Assembly: GCA_947381435.1 (NCBI GenBank)
Contig: CANCVE010000011.1
Coordinates: 1-64,000, forward strand
Direction: 5' to 3'
DNA: 64,000 nucleotides
From: Chitinophagaceae bacterium
Lineage (GTDB): Bacteria > Bacteroidota > Bacteroidia > Chitinophagales > Chitinophagaceae
This document shows, piece after piece, positions 16,533 through 27,366 of the stretch; within the stretch, counting starts at the first letter, position 1; each line of letters starts with the position of its first letter. Both the position numbers and the translations under genes were made by a program. Below the pieces are notes generated by a model that did not search any database, was not told the origin of the DNA, and was given only the letters and a program-made list of their open reading frames with translations.

Positions 16533-18950
16533 CTACTTATGATCTGGGGATGTGGAATTCATTGATGGAACAACCATAGTTGCCTTCACCTTCATTACAA
16601 CCCTTCTATTTTTAGCTCTATTGGAAGGGCTATCTTTATGATTAATGAAGTCTGGCGCTACTGGTGTAGACTTACCATAAGATTTTAACCTCAATCTCGA
16701 CTCACTAATACCATTTTGAATCATGTAATCCAAACAAGCTAAAGCTCTTTGACGTCCTATTCTTAAGTTAACCTCATCTGAACCAACAGCATCTGTATGA
16801 CCACTTATATTCATTTCTAAAAATATAGTTGGATACGTTTTCAATATCGCTAATAATTTATCAAGTTGTTCAATACCTTCAGCATTTAAATCTGTTCTAT
16901 TGAAATCAAAATGAACCGTAACGGAATCGCTTTTATTGATATTGTCTATTACATATTTAACAATCTTATCAGTGGTAATTGGAGCAGAAGGGGTGCTTTT
17001 CTGATCAGCCTTGAATACTTCCATACAGTAAGTATTCTTGTAGATGGTATCGCTTTCGAGTGAATCTGAATCTAACTTAAAGTGAATATCCTTATCATAA
17101 TAGCCTTTCTTTTCAAACCAGAAACCATCGATTGAATCATTCAATTCAAATTTGAATGTACCTGCATTTGAAGTAGCCAATACAACGTTCTTGGTAGTAT
17201 CTACAGAATTTAAAACCGTTACAAAGGCTTTAGGTAGAGGTTTCTTGGAATCACAATCAATTACAGTAGCCTCTAAGTGTTGCTTATGATAAACCTTCTT
17301 AGATTTTGTTAAACAAACTTCTATAAGAAAGGTAGTGTCAACATACAAGTCAGGATTATACCTAAACGATTGTGTTCTGTCATTATACCCCTTTCTTCTA
17401 AAAGTTAAACCCGAAATTGAGTCTGAAAGATTCAATAAGAAAAGACCATTAGTGTTGGTACCCATTTTAAGGTTTCTAGTAGTATCAATTTGGTTATTAA
17501 CGATAATTGAACCATAAGGAATTGGTTTACCAGTTTTGCAATCAGATAATAATCCGTCAACCTTTTGCTTAAATATTTTTTTAGGTAATCGTTCAATAGA
17601 AAAAACCTCTAAACAACATTCTGAAGCTCTGTCAGAACTTACAAATGCTCTTCTCATAAGTGAGTCCTTTGATGCACTAAAGAAATAGTTATCGTCTTTA
17701 ACTGAGTTGATCGGCGCTCCCAAATTAACTGGCGTAGATAAAGAAGTCAAATCGCCAGTTGCAGAATACAAATCAAATCCCCCCATACCAATTCTACCAT
17801 TGGTTGAGAAGACTAATGTTTTACTAAATGTGTGGTAAAAGGGGGCTTTGTCGTCGTCTTTTGTATTAATACTAGAAAGATTAAAAGGTTCTCCAAATCC
17901 AGAAGTATCAATGTTAGATGCCCAAATATCGTATTTACCTATACCATCAGGCCTGTCAGAAGCAAATAATAAGTATTTGCTATCATCAGTAACAAATGGT
18001 TGGTTTGAGTTATAACCAGACTTATTAATTTTTTCATCCAACTTTACAGGATCACTCCAACTGTTATCATCTTTCTTCTTACTAACATAAATGGCAGAAT
18101 TAATTTTTCCACCTACCCCCTCCCATCTAGTAAAGTATAAAGAATTTCCATCAGCAGAAAGAGTTGGCGTTCCCTCATTTGTAGAAGCTAACGATGGGAA
18201 TTTAACCAAAGAAGATTTGCCAATAACTTCGTCATTGGAAGAAATTGTATTAAAAAAGAGATGATTTACGTGAGCGTTTACTTTACTAAACTGGCCAACT
18301 GAATCTATTATCCTAGCAGAAGTAAAAACCAAGGTTGTATCATTTAGAACTATTGGAGCATAGGCGCCTTCAATTTGGTTTACATCTCCCTTTAACTTGT
18401 GCAATGCAAAATCTGGAGGACGCTTAGTTTCCACTTGCTGCCTTATGAAATTGATGGTATTTAATTCATTATTTGCAATTGTTGTATATTCTTGATCGCC
18501 CTTTGCATTTTCTTTTATGAACCTTCTTATTTCCTTATCCGCAGATTTATATTGCCCTATTGCTCTCAAACAGATGCCATGCCATAAACGAGTAAGTGGA
18601 AACTTTGGAGAACGCATTTCTATAACTTTTTGATACCATTTTTCAGCAGATACAAAATCGTTTAATAATCGGTAAGATTGTCCTAAGTTATAAAAAGCTA
18701 AATCAGCATCCTTTATATTTTCATTCACCTGATCTAATACAACCAATTTCTTTTTCTTATTGTTAGAATAAGGCGCGTACAAAGCAGGCGCTGTCCTTAA
18801 ACCAAGGTAGATTTCATAATTAATTATCGCATTGTAATACGAACTGTCCTTATAATAATTATTCGCTGTCTTAAGTGCAAAAGAGGATTGTCCAATTGCA
18901 TATTGTTGGAAAAGAATAACGAGTGCTGCAAAAAATATACGCTTCAACAT
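16533..18950 (-). CDS. PorE-like OmpA-family protein (TPR, PD40 propeller, carboxypeptidase-regulatory, OmpA)
   Basis: An 805-aa exported protein (signal peptide residues 1-20). Domain order: TPR-like helices (about 22-170), PD40/beta-propeller blades (PTLSADGNSLYFTRW, DSKYLLFASDRPDGIGKYD, GRIGMGGFDLYSAT; about 190-450), two carboxypeptidase-regulatory-like repeats (SDCKTGKPIPYGSI and DCDSKKPLPKAFVTV), and a C-terminal OmpA peptidoglycan-binding domain (VHFDFNRTDLN, ISGHTDAVGSDEVN, NRRVVMKV). This order is that of PorE of the type IX secretion system and related accessory proteins. It is the last gene of a three-gene cluster with PorP/SprF and a type-B cargo, so it probably helps anchor that translocon to the cell wall. 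Confidence 0.87.
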   Translation of the reverse strand: MLKRIFFAALVILFQQYAIGQSSFALKTANNYYKDSSYYNAIINYEIYLGLRTAPALYAPYSNNKKKKLVVLDQVNENIKDADLAFYNLGQSYRLLNDFVSAEKWYQKVIEMRSPKFPLTRLWHGICLRAIGQYKSADKEIRRFIKENAKGDQEYTTIANNELNTINFIRQQVETKRPPDFALHKLKGDVNQIEGAYAPIVLNDTTLVFTSARIIDSVGQFSKVNAHVNHLFFNTISSNDEVIGKSSLVKFPSLASTNEGTPTLSADGNSLYFTRWEGVGGKINSAIYVSKKKDDNSWSDPVKLDEKINKSGYNSNQPFVTDDSKYLLFASDRPDGIGKYDIWASNIDTSGFGEPFNLSSINTKDDDKAPFYHTFSKTLVFSTNGRIGMGGFDLYSATGDLTSLSTPVNLGAPINSVKDDNYFFSASKDSLMRRAFVSSDRASECCLEVFSIERLPKKIFKQKVDGLLSDCKTGKPIPYGSIIVNNQIDTTRNLKMGTNTNGLFLLNLSDSISGLTFRRKGYNDRTQSFRYNPDLYVDTTFLIEVCLTKSKKVYHKQHLEATVIDCDSKKPLPKAFVTVLNSVDTTKNVVLATSNAGTFKFELNDSIDGFWFEKKGYYDKDIHFKLDSDSLESDTIYKNTYCMEVFKADQKSTPSAPITTDKIVKYVIDNINKSDSVTVHFDFNRTDLNAEGIEQLDKLLAILKTYPTIFLEMNISGHTDAVGSDEVNLRIGRQRALACLDYMIQNGISESRLRLKSYGKSTPVAPDFINHKDSPSNRAKNRRVVMKVKATMVVPSMNSTSPDHK

Positions 18951-18987
18951 TAACTATATCGTTTATAGAATTACTAAATTGCTCATA

Positions 18988-19983
18988 CTAGAATCGAGGA
19001 CATTTGAAATATCCCTTGTCTGATGCCTTCTTATTTGAATACATCAAAGAAAACTCATAACTGCTAGCTCCCTTAGCGCCATTTCCTAATTTGGATGCAT
19101 TTACATCATAACTTAATCCAATGATTAAACTATTAAAATTTACACCAAGGTATGGATAGATAGCATCGTTTAAACGGTAATTAATTCCTGCCATTAAATC
19201 CAAATCATCAGTTACCGAAGTTTGGTAATAACCACCCACCATAATTTCATTTGCTCCCGCTTCTTTCATAATTAATGCATTTGGAACAATACTTGCTCTA
19301 TCAGAAAGCAGGATTCTAGCACCACCATGTAAAGTAAGCCTCATCGGGACTTTACCATTATTCACACTGGTATCAATAAACATATCTTTTGCTTGGTTAA
19401 GGTGAGCTGCCGAAAATCCCCCAAAGAAATTTATTTTCTTATCAGGATCACCATCATAATAAGCCAATCCTGCACTCATATCCAATGTAGTGGTGCCTTT
19501 CTTGCCAGTTAAATTTGTTAAGTTATTATTTACATAACCAAAGGATTTAACATATTCATCACCCCATCTTGCATTTGAAAAGTCGAAGCGTCTATTTACT
19601 AATCCAGCACTCATGCCAAATGAAAGAACTTGTAATCCTTCTTTTCCGAACTTGATACCTGAATAGGATATAGAAGCCAAACCATTAAAATACCTGTAAC
19701 CTCCATCCCCTGCACTCTGTTGCATTAAACTTAGACCAAAATTGATGTTCTTGCTTGTAGTAATATCTGCCATTAATCCCTGTGTAGAAAAGGCATTGGT
19801 TATGCTACTCCATTGATTTCTGTTAATGGCAGCAACACGATAGTCTCCATTTATGGCACCAGTTAATGCAGGATTAAGCCATAACGGGTGCATATAATAT
19901 TGTGAAAAGTGAGGATCTACCTGCGCTTTTGCAAGGGAGGTAATCCCTAAAACAACTATAAAAAAAACTTTCTTCATTTTCAT
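18988..19983 (-). CDS. PorP/SprF-family type IX secretion membrane protein
   Basis: A 331-aa outer-membrane beta-barrel protein with a signal peptide ending ITSLAKAQ and the family N-terminus VDPHFSQYYMHPLWLNPA, followed by LTGAINGDYRVAAINRNQW. These proteins accompany secreted cargo with type B sorting domains and are needed for its export or surface attachment. It sits 7 bp after the giant type-B protein and 37 bp before the PorE-like gene, a standard cargo-PorP-OmpA order. A Met two codons later (19977) is an equally good start. Confidence 0.93.
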   Translation of the reverse strand: MKMKKVFFIVVLGITSLAKAQVDPHFSQYYMHPLWLNPALTGAINGDYRVAAINRNQWSSITNAFSTQGLMADITTSKNINFGLSLMQQSAGDGGYRYFNGLASISYSGIKFGKEGLQVLSFGMSAGLVNRRFDFSNARWGDEYVKSFGYVNNNLTNLTGKKGTTTLDMSAGLAYYDGDPDKKINFFGGFSAAHLNQAKDMFIDTSVNNGKVPMRLTLHGGARILLSDRASIVPNALIMKEAGANEIMVGGYYQTSVTDDLDLMAGINYRLNDAIYPYLGVNFNSLIIGLSYDVNASKLGNGAKGASSYEFSLMYSNKKASDKGYFKCPRF

Positions 19984-19990
19984 CTTTTTA

Positions 19991-22900
19991 CTATCGTACT
20001 AAATTTACAGACCCTTTCTTAGTAATTGTATTAAGCTTATTATCTACATCTTTTACTGTAATTCTAGCCGTATACACATATACCCCTGCAGGCATTTCTT
20101 GACCATTATACTTTCCATCCCAACCTATTCCATCTCCACCAATGGTGTTTATATCAGTAGTATGATAAACTAATGCACCCCAAGGGCTATATACATTAAA
20201 ATCTATTGCGGTGATAAACTGACCAAATATTTTGAAAGTACTATTTTCCTTTTTACTATTTGTAGTAGGACTGAAGAAGTTCGGAATGTAGATATCGTCA
20301 AGTGGTTTCAAAATATTGATTGCCACTCCCGTAGAAGCCTTACATCCCGCATTATCAGTAATTGTATATACTAATGAATCTGGACCGAACGTCTTTCCTG
20401 TAACAGAAACTGTCTGTCCACTTCCAACTATGTTTGAATTAGGATTTGGATAAAAACTCCATACCCCCTTGTTGACAGTTGAATCATGAAAACGGATTGA
20501 CAATCCAATAGGAACACTTAATCCATCCAAAACATCAATTTTAGCAACGTAAGGAGTTGTGACCCTTATTGGTAATGTAACCGCCGTATCGCACCCATTA
20601 GTTATAATTTGGTACTTAACAGTGTCTGTACCTACCGAAACACCACTCAATTCTCCAGTAGAAGTTATTGTTGCTTTACTGTTATATAATGTCCAGACAC
20701 CACCTGTAAAACCGTTGTTAGATAAAGGCAATGTTTTTCCAACACAAATACTGCTATCTATCAGACCAGTGATTGGTGCTATTCCTGGAATTGCATTTAC
20801 TGCTATTGGACTCGAAACGGAATCCCTACAATTATTGGCGTCTACCACTACATATTTAATGGTGGTGCTTCTACTAGGAGCTAAACCAATTACAACGCCA
20901 TCTGTTGTAATCCCCGCTATGGATGGGTCTAACGAACTCCAAGTACCAACAGCACCAATTGCTGCGCTATCTTTTAGCGTAATTGTTCGTCCATGACAAA
21001 CAGCGACAGAACCACCAATAGCTGGTACAACAGGTAAGGAATTTACAGTAAATACCTGACTTACAGAATCATGACAACCTGTAGTTTTATCTGTCACTTT
21101 GTAACCAACATTTGCGGTACCAGCTGCTAAAGCTGTTACGAATCCTTTGTTAGTTAGGCTTGCAATTGAAGTTTTGTCTATACTCCAGTCCCCTTTTATT
21201 ACTGCTGCATCTGTAAGTGTAGTGGTATCCTTTAAACACAATTTAAAATTACCAGCAATGAGAGGAACTACAGGTAAGCTATTCACCTTGATATTTACAT
21301 AGTTAGTAGAATCTGAAAGATCTTTCAAAGTAGAGCCACATCTGTTAACTGCTACAAATAAGATGGTTGCATTTCCACCGTCAACTCCTACAAATACCCC
21401 TTTAGCATGGTTTCCATCTATTGTTTTCAAATTGTTGCCGTCTTGCTTTATCACACTCCATGAGTAGGTATTTGCCCCTCTGATGTTATTGGTAATGGTT
21501 AAAGTATCTCTAGAACAAATAGGATTATTGTAAGTATAGTCTCCCTTTACAGGTTCGCCCACAATAATTACTGTATCAATGTGGTAACTTCCACATTGCT
21601 GTGTAATAGTATACCTTATTGTTGCTAACCCACCACTAATACCCGTAACCAATCCACTGTTTTGGTCGATGGTTGCTAAATTAGTGTTTAAGCTTTCCCA
21701 TACACCACCAGTTGCGTTATTATTCAGTTGCAATGAATTGTTGTTAGGTTTGGTACAAACAATGGTATCATTTGCAGTGATAGGATACTTGGTTGGGGCA
21801 GTAATAACAGTAATAGACTTTGAGGTGCTGAAGGCCCCACAGGTATTTTTAACGGTATAGTAAATAGTTGCTGTTCCTACTGTTTTTCCTGTTGCAATAC
21901 CAGTAAGAGAATCGATGGTAGCCACTAGAGTATCAGCCTCTTTAATTGACCAAACACCACCTGTAATTACATCATTTTTAAAAGTATTGCTAGTACCTAC
22001 ACATAGGTTATTGGCTCCATCGATAGTACCTGCATCTGTAGGTGGCCCTACTTGAATAGTTACACTACTAGAAGCATTAACCACATCATTTGTACAATTA
22101 TTATAAGCGGTATAAGTAATGTGGGCAACGCCAGCACTTACCGAAGTAACCAAGCCATTTGTATCTACTGTTGCAATATCTGTTCTATCACTTAACCATG
22201 TATGCGCAGTATCTCCATGAACGTAAGCCGTTAATTGAATAGTCCCATTAGGAATTAAACAAATAGTCTTATTGCCAATAATAGAATCAATTACCGGTGG
22301 CCCAATTACCAATGTATCAATCCTTACAGTGTTACCACAATCTTGAGTGTAAATAGAGTCGTAGATATAAACCTTACCATTACCAACTGCTGTTACGATG
22401 CCTGCATTTTGTAAAACAATACCATTTTCATCCTTGATTTCATAATTCTGAACAGTAGCAATACTATTATCACTTGTATACCAATGTCCCTGACTAGATG
22501 CATTATAAATGGTATCTATATTATTTGGTTCAGCAATACAACGGAACTTGTAGATCATAGAGTCTTGGGCAATGCTACTCAAGCTAACATTAATTGATAA
22601 ATTAGCAGAGTTTGAACAGAGCGTTGTTGGATCAGTAACTGTGTAAGCCACGTTTGCGCTACCTTCTGCCAAACCTGTAACCTTTGCAGAATCAATTCCA
22701 TTCATTAACCCAAACGGATCTACTTTTATAGTTGATGGTGAATTTACAGACCACACACCACCAAGTGTTGTTTCGCTTAAGCCTTTGAATGAACCCACAC
22801 AAACAGAAGGAGCAAGTGAGCCATCACCTAATATTTCACCAGTAATAGGTGCAACAAAAGGAATAGGGTTCACAGTTATAAATATTGCGTTACTTGTATC

Positions 22901-25594
22901 ATTAGGGTTTGCTAAACAAGGTTCCCCACTATGCATCACCACAAAAATAGAATCCAACCCTACTGGCATATCTCTAGCAGAAATCTGTAATGGCAGAGAT
23001 ATACCAGCTGGTTGGTGTAAGTTACCATTTATATATATGTCAAAATTAGTTGCTGGATTATTTAAAGACCTATCATCCTTCCCTGGATCTAGATATAATG
23101 TAAAAACTTCGTTTTGACAAACGGACTTTTTATTTACTGTCGAATCGATAGAGATAAAGGTAGTATAAGGATCTGTAATAATCACACGTAACCCAGCCCA
23201 AGCGGTATCATGAGGTTGTGTACAGGCAACACTGCTTCTTACCCTTAGTGTAATAGTGTCATTTGCAACAACCTGATTGTAAACATAGGGAGTACTATCA
23301 TATACATCTTTACCATTTAATGTCCACAGATAACTAGGTTTTGTACCTAGGTTTGTTCCCGAAGGTGAAAGCAACACACTAGTTACATTATCGTTTTTAC
23401 AAAAAGGAATGTTTTGACTTGATGTTATTGTAACACTTACCGGCGGCGGATAAGGATCAAAAGTAGCAATGTTGTAAATCTTTAATTCTGAAGTATCGCT
23501 TACTACAAAACATTTGTTAGTAGTATTGATAATCTGTACAGCAATGGTGTCTGCACCATAATACAAACCTCCATTACTGATAAAGCGCGAAGTATCTCCA
23601 ATGGAAAAGACGGTATCCGTACCAATTCTTGCACTATCCGTACCTGCATATAGCGATACTGGTCCATTTTGTACAATCACACCATTTTTATACCAGATAA
23701 ACTTAGGGTTGCTACCAGCACCATTCAAACTATCTGTAGTAGCAGTAAACTGTACACTATCTATAAACGGTCTCATACACAATCCGAACTGTGTTGCTTC
23801 AATCTTAATCACAGTTGGATTAACAACAGGAATAACATGCATGTGAATGGTGTCACTAATACTAACTAAAGTATCTGGAGGGATGGTTAAAGTAGAGTCA
23901 TAATACGGGCAACTCTGTGTTTTCTTAGCAATCAGTACAGCGTAAACAGTTGAGTCGCCCAATGCACCCGCAAAGTTGTTTGCCACAAATGTTTTCTTCA
24001 CACCATCTGTATCATGATATAGTAGTGTATCTCTAAATGCCAGTGATCCACCCACAAACCACTCTAGTTGATACCTTGCCGATGTATCCATCTTGTCTAA
24101 AATCGCATCCGTACTAAGTACAGCCCTGAAAGTGTCAATACCATTAGCACAAATAGAAGAATCTCCAGATATTTTTATGGTAGGAACAGGGATAGAATCT
24201 AACCCTCTAATTATAATGGTATCGTACAAATCTTTTTTTACTATACACGGTACATTACTATTCATGTGAAAAAGTAGCGTATCAACACCACTTACTATAT
24301 TACTGTCAATATAAGTAGAATCAAACGAGACCACAACCCCATTTCTTATCCATTCGTATTTATCTGAACTAGATGAGGAATCAGGATGTGCGTGAAACTT
24401 TGCCCGACTTCCCTTACAAAATCCCACATATAGGAGCGATGAATCAATAACGCCTGATGTATCAATAAAAAAATGATTGTAAAAGGGTTTTGAAAGGGTA
24501 TCTTCTACCGTTATAGTAGCATGCAGAGGCGGTGGTACCGCAACAACACTTGGTCTTGTGTAATAACCAGTCGCGAAACTGTTTTTTCCTGTAATACACT
24601 TTAGCTCAGTGGTACCTATTAGTGTAATGAGCGAACCCTTTTTTAAAATAACTGTAAGCGTATCGCCACCATAGTAGGTAGTATCGGTAAGGCCAGCGCC
24701 ATTTACAGTAAAAATGGTATCTGCTACTCCATCTACATACCAAGTAAAATTAACATCTTTAGGATTGAGGGTAAGTCCACCCTTTGTTAAAAGCACTTGT
24801 TTAGGAGCACACTCGCGTACAGTATCATATATAGGTTTAAGGGTTAAGGTATCAAACCCAATTTGGAATATTTGCATCCTTGGATCCGCAGAGATAGTGA
24901 ATTTAAACGGACTAGTTGCTGGTATTAGTAAAGTTTTAATCCAATCATTTGTTGCATTCAAATTATTAGCAGGAAGATCGGCTCCATTTACAACTAAACC
25001 AACTTGCCAATCACTAACCGAGGTTGTGAAATTTGGAGGATCAATTGGATTCTTGAGCAAGGCTACCACACCTTGCTTATTTGAAAATCCAAGTCCCTGC
25101 GGTGATGGCAAAATCGAGTCTCTAGAAGGAATAGAAGCAGTGTCTACATTGGCACTATCTATTATTTCGAGACTACTAAGCGGTATCACATGAAAATTGG
25201 GAATAACAGCTGTAAAAAAAGATTTAGGAATATCAGAGTTTATATTTTTATCATTATAAACCAAAATTTGAGTTCCAAAAGAGATAGAATCCCAAGGAGC
25301 CTTTGCTGGAAATCTATATTTACCGGAACCAATTCCCCAATAAGTATTACCTCTGAATGTGAATGTAGAGTCAAGATTAGTATCATAAATGGCAATACCA
25401 CTTAGGTTAGCAATACTATCGCCTCCAGTAGCTTCACTACACGTGTTTTTTCCATCTACCAATAACTGTATATAATCATTTCCGGGCGTATATCCTTTAG
25501 ATACCTGAGTGGTAACCAACTTAAACTTGGGTGATTGAGCCGCAGCTGACAAGCAAAATGATACAAATAGGAGTAATAATATATTCTTTACCAT
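19991..25594 (-). CDS. Giant secreted adhesin-like protein with gliding-motility-type (type B) C-terminal domain
   Basis: About 1867 aa when started at 25594 (MVKNILLLLF); a Met three codons upstream (25603) is also possible. Signal peptide to about residue 20 (CLSAAAQ). The first half has PKD/Ig-like beta segments rich in Asp-Thr-Ile. The second half (roughly 860-1690) has about eight bacterial Ig-like (BIG_2 type) repeats of the form GGVWSxxxxxxATIDxxTGxVTGxxxGxATIxYTV. The C-terminus (FSPTTNSKKENSTFKIFG, FNVYSPWGALVY, GWDGKYNGQEMPAGVYVY) is the type-B CHU_C/gliding-motility sorting domain. It is the first gene of the T9SS cluster and probably its cargo. Confidence 0.92.
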   Translation of the reverse strand: MVKNILLLLFVSFCLSAAAQSPKFKLVTTQVSKGYTPGNDYIQLLVDGKNTCSEATGGDSIANLSGIAIYDTNLDSTFTFRGNTYWGIGSGKYRFPAKAPWDSISFGTQILVYNDKNINSDIPKSFFTAVIPNFHVIPLSSLEIIDSANVDTASIPSRDSILPSPQGLGFSNKQGVVALLKNPIDPPNFTTSVSDWQVGLVVNGADLPANNLNATNDWIKTLLIPATSPFKFTISADPRMQIFQIGFDTLTLKPIYDTVRECAPKQVLLTKGGLTLNPKDVNFTWYVDGVADTIFTVNGAGLTDTTYYGGDTLTVILKKGSLITLIGTTELKCITGKNSFATGYYTRPSVVAVPPPLHATITVEDTLSKPFYNHFFIDTSGVIDSSLLYVGFCKGSRAKFHAHPDSSSSSDKYEWIRNGVVVSFDSTYIDSNIVSGVDTLLFHMNSNVPCIVKKDLYDTIIIRGLDSIPVPTIKISGDSSICANGIDTFRAVLSTDAILDKMDTSARYQLEWFVGGSLAFRDTLLYHDTDGVKKTFVANNFAGALGDSTVYAVLIAKKTQSCPYYDSTLTIPPDTLVSISDTIHMHVIPVVNPTVIKIEATQFGLCMRPFIDSVQFTATTDSLNGAGSNPKFIWYKNGVIVQNGPVSLYAGTDSARIGTDTVFSIGDTSRFISNGGLYYGADTIAVQIINTTNKCFVVSDTSELKIYNIATFDPYPPPVSVTITSSQNIPFCKNDNVTSVLLSPSGTNLGTKPSYLWTLNGKDVYDSTPYVYNQVVANDTITLRVRSSVACTQPHDTAWAGLRVIITDPYTTFISIDSTVNKKSVCQNEVFTLYLDPGKDDRSLNNPATNFDIYINGNLHQPAGISLPLQISARDMPVGLDSIFVVMHSGEPCLANPNDTSNAIFITVNPIPFVAPITGEILGDGSLAPSVCVGSFKGLSETTLGGVWSVNSPSTIKVDPFGLMNGIDSAKVTGLAEGSANVAYTVTDPTTLCSNSANLSINVSLSSIAQDSMIYKFRCIAEPNNIDTIYNASSQGHWYTSDNSIATVQNYEIKDENGIVLQNAGIVTAVGNGKVYIYDSIYTQDCGNTVRIDTLVIGPPVIDSIIGNKTICLIPNGTIQLTAYVHGDTAHTWLSDRTDIATVDTNGLVTSVSAGVAHITYTAYNNCTNDVVNASSSVTIQVGPPTDAGTIDGANNLCVGTSNTFKNDVITGGVWSIKEADTLVATIDSLTGIATGKTVGTATIYYTVKNTCGAFSTSKSITVITAPTKYPITANDTIVCTKPNNNSLQLNNNATGGVWESLNTNLATIDQNSGLVTGISGGLATIRYTITQQCGSYHIDTVIIVGEPVKGDYTYNNPICSRDTLTITNNIRGANTYSWSVIKQDGNNLKTIDGNHAKGVFVGVDGGNATILFVAVNRCGSTLKDLSDSTNYVNIKVNSLPVVPLIAGNFKLCLKDTTTLTDAAVIKGDWSIDKTSIASLTNKGFVTALAAGTANVGYKVTDKTTGCHDSVSQVFTVNSLPVVPAIGGSVAVCHGRTITLKDSAAIGAVGTWSSLDPSIAGITTDGVVIGLAPSRSTTIKYVVVDANNCRDSVSSPIAVNAIPGIAPITGLIDSSICVGKTLPLSNNGFTGGVWTLYNSKATITSTGELSGVSVGTDTVKYQIITNGCDTAVTLPIRVTTPYVAKIDVLDGLSVPIGLSIRFHDSTVNKGVWSFYPNPNSNIVGSGQTVSVTGKTFGPDSLVYTITDNAGCKASTGVAINILKPLDDIYIPNFFSPTTNSKKENSTFKIFGQFITAIDFNVYSPWGALVYHTTDINTIGGDGIGWDGKYNGQEMPAGVYVYTARITVKDVDNKLNTITKKGSVNLVR

Positions 25595-25603
25595 AATAAA
25601 CAA

Positions 25604-26455
25604 TCATTGAAATAGCCACGAAAGTACCAATAATACCAATTTAGCGATTAACTTTTTTTTATATTCCTCGATTTTAATGGCTTTTATGTGAAATAATGTC
25701 AACAAACTATAACGTTTTATAGCTCAAACCATTTATTCAACTGCTTCAGACGACTATTGAAAACGTTATAAACAAAAAATAAGCGCGCTAGAACAGGCTG
25801 AAAATTGTGGAGATAGTCAGTACCAATATTACAACACCAATAAAGTATCAGCATCCCCGATGTCTTGCTGACGAAGGAAGCATCTAACCAAATAAAGATC
25901 AATTACATTTTGTCGAGTAAAAGGCATTTCCATTTCAAAACAGGTTTATGTAGCAAAATAAGTTTCTTCGTAAACTCAGGAGGACATTGCGGGGCTATGG
26001 TGCAGTTGGTAAATTTCTACTTTTTCAGCTTTTTCTGTCAAAAAACACTCGAAAATGCTAACAAAATCACAATACTCGCAACAATAAAAACTTTTTTACG
26101 TCTGAATCAACTTTTTACCAGTGTATCATTGAAAAGTAATTAAATACTTATCCAATTATTACACTCACCTTTGAAGACAAATAAAAAGGCATTGAAAATA
26201 GGGTGTGTAACCGGATACAAAATGCCTCTAGTTCTTTGAATAAAGCATCTAATTTTAGTATAGACGCACGTGCATTCAGTTTGGCAACGGATGATACCAA
26301 CCCAGAAACAGGCGTTTATATGTTAAAATGGTGTAAAGTTGGCACAAACACATAGAGGTTTGGCTTGGTAACAAGCAAAATGAAACTGATTTCAAGTGCT
26401 TTGAAACAAAAAGCTCAGGCTAAAATTGGGAAAACACAGATAATCCATTAAAAAA
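25604..26455. other. Long gap with no supported gene; possible short coding remnant
   Basis: Frames of 61 and 92 codons here have no recognisable features. At 26219-26350 a readable stretch (ASNFSIDARAFSLATDD, then NPETGVYMLKW) ends in a stop codon and has a protein-like composition, but no start. It may be the tail of a lost gene; I cannot name a family. Confidence 0.3.
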
Positions 26456-26503
26456 CAACTGTATTGAGTTTGAATGCACGTGCATCGAAACTCAATACAG
26501 TTG
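26456..26503. repeat. 48-bp near-perfect palindrome
   Basis: Outer arms caactgtattgagttt / aaactcaatacagttg (16 bp) enclose the palindrome atgcacgtgcat with one mismatched 2-nt step on each side. The core gcacgtgcat also occurs at 26267-26276. It could be a strong terminator or a protein-binding site; it lies 144 bp before the Fn3 gene. Confidence 0.75.
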
Positions 26504-26646
26504 ACATTATGTTAAAACCGTGCATTTCAAAAAAACTTTAACACCAAGTGCTTCCATTAAAAATTTTTCCCTCTATTTTCTGTATTGATGGCTTACGAAA
26601 ACATGGTTTAACAAATATATTTTAAACAATTTTAAATCGTAAAATC

Positions 26647-27261
26647 ATGTCACAAGCAGTATTAGGTTTCAGAGGATTAACAGTAACACAAATTGTAGTA
26701 CGCACAAGAGAAATTGCGGATGCCACTGAGGGCAACGCCAACTATACCACGCCAATTCCTACCCTACTTCAAATTAGAGACTCTGCTAGTTTATTGGAAT
26801 CAAAGTACAACCTTTCCCGCAAGAAAGGCCCAGCAGCTACAAATGTGATGAAACTTCAACTGAAGGCACATAGAATTTTGATGGTTAAATTTTTAGCTTA
26901 CATCCAGCAAGCAAGTGGTGGCGACGCTACAAAGATAGAAAGTGCTTCATTAACCGTAAAAGGTGGCCCTACATCATCCCAAGTACTCGGCAGGGTATAT
27001 GGTTTGAAGGGGAAAACAAGCGAAATGATTGGTCAGTTGATATTGTCTTGGGATAAATTAGTTGGAGCAAACCGTTATGTTGTTCAATCAAGTCCCGATA
27101 ACACCACTTTTAAAGACACCGAAGATACACCCTCAAAAACTACCGTAACCATTAGCAATCTTCCCCCAGGCAATACAGCCTATTATCGAATAGCTGGCAT
27201 AAATACGCATGGGCGTGGAGCTTATAGTATTCCAATAAAAGTAAGTGCCGGTGAAGCATAA
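26647..27261 (+). CDS. Small Fn3-domain protein, paralogue of the gene at 50139
   Basis: A 204-aa protein without a signal peptide. The N-terminal half is helical (NYTTPIPTLLQIRDSASLLE, then LKAHRILMVKFLAYIQQ, ASGGDATKIES); the C-terminal half (about 115-204) has fibronectin type III signatures LILSWDKLVGANRYVVQSS and NLPPGNTAYYRIAGINTHGRG. This two-part layout matches a common Bacteroidota group in which a PTPxPxL...AxxxA...YVQxxxGGD helical domain precedes Fn3 (recollection). Function unknown. The helical part and the ...GD... junction resemble the protein at 50139-50819. Confidence 0.75.
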   Translation: MSQAVLGFRGLTVTQIVVRTREIADATEGNANYTTPIPTLLQIRDSASLLESKYNLSRKKGPAATNVMKLQLKAHRILMVKFLAYIQQASGGDATKIESASLTVKGGPTSSQVLGRVYGLKGKTSEMIGQLILSWDKLVGANRYVVQSSPDNTTFKDTEDTPSKTTVTISNLPPGNTAYYRIAGINTHGRGAYSIPIKVSAGEA

Positions 27262-27366
27262 TAGGGGTTTAGTCTCCATAAAAAAACACAAGTACTGATA
27301 AATAGAAACAGCTTTTAGTGATTCACAACAATACTAGTATTTGTTTCATTTTAAGTTTATAAAAGA

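Noticed and set aside
25865-26143. 92-codon frame in the gap upstream of the giant adhesin
   Set aside because: Low complexity, Phe-rich, no recognised features.
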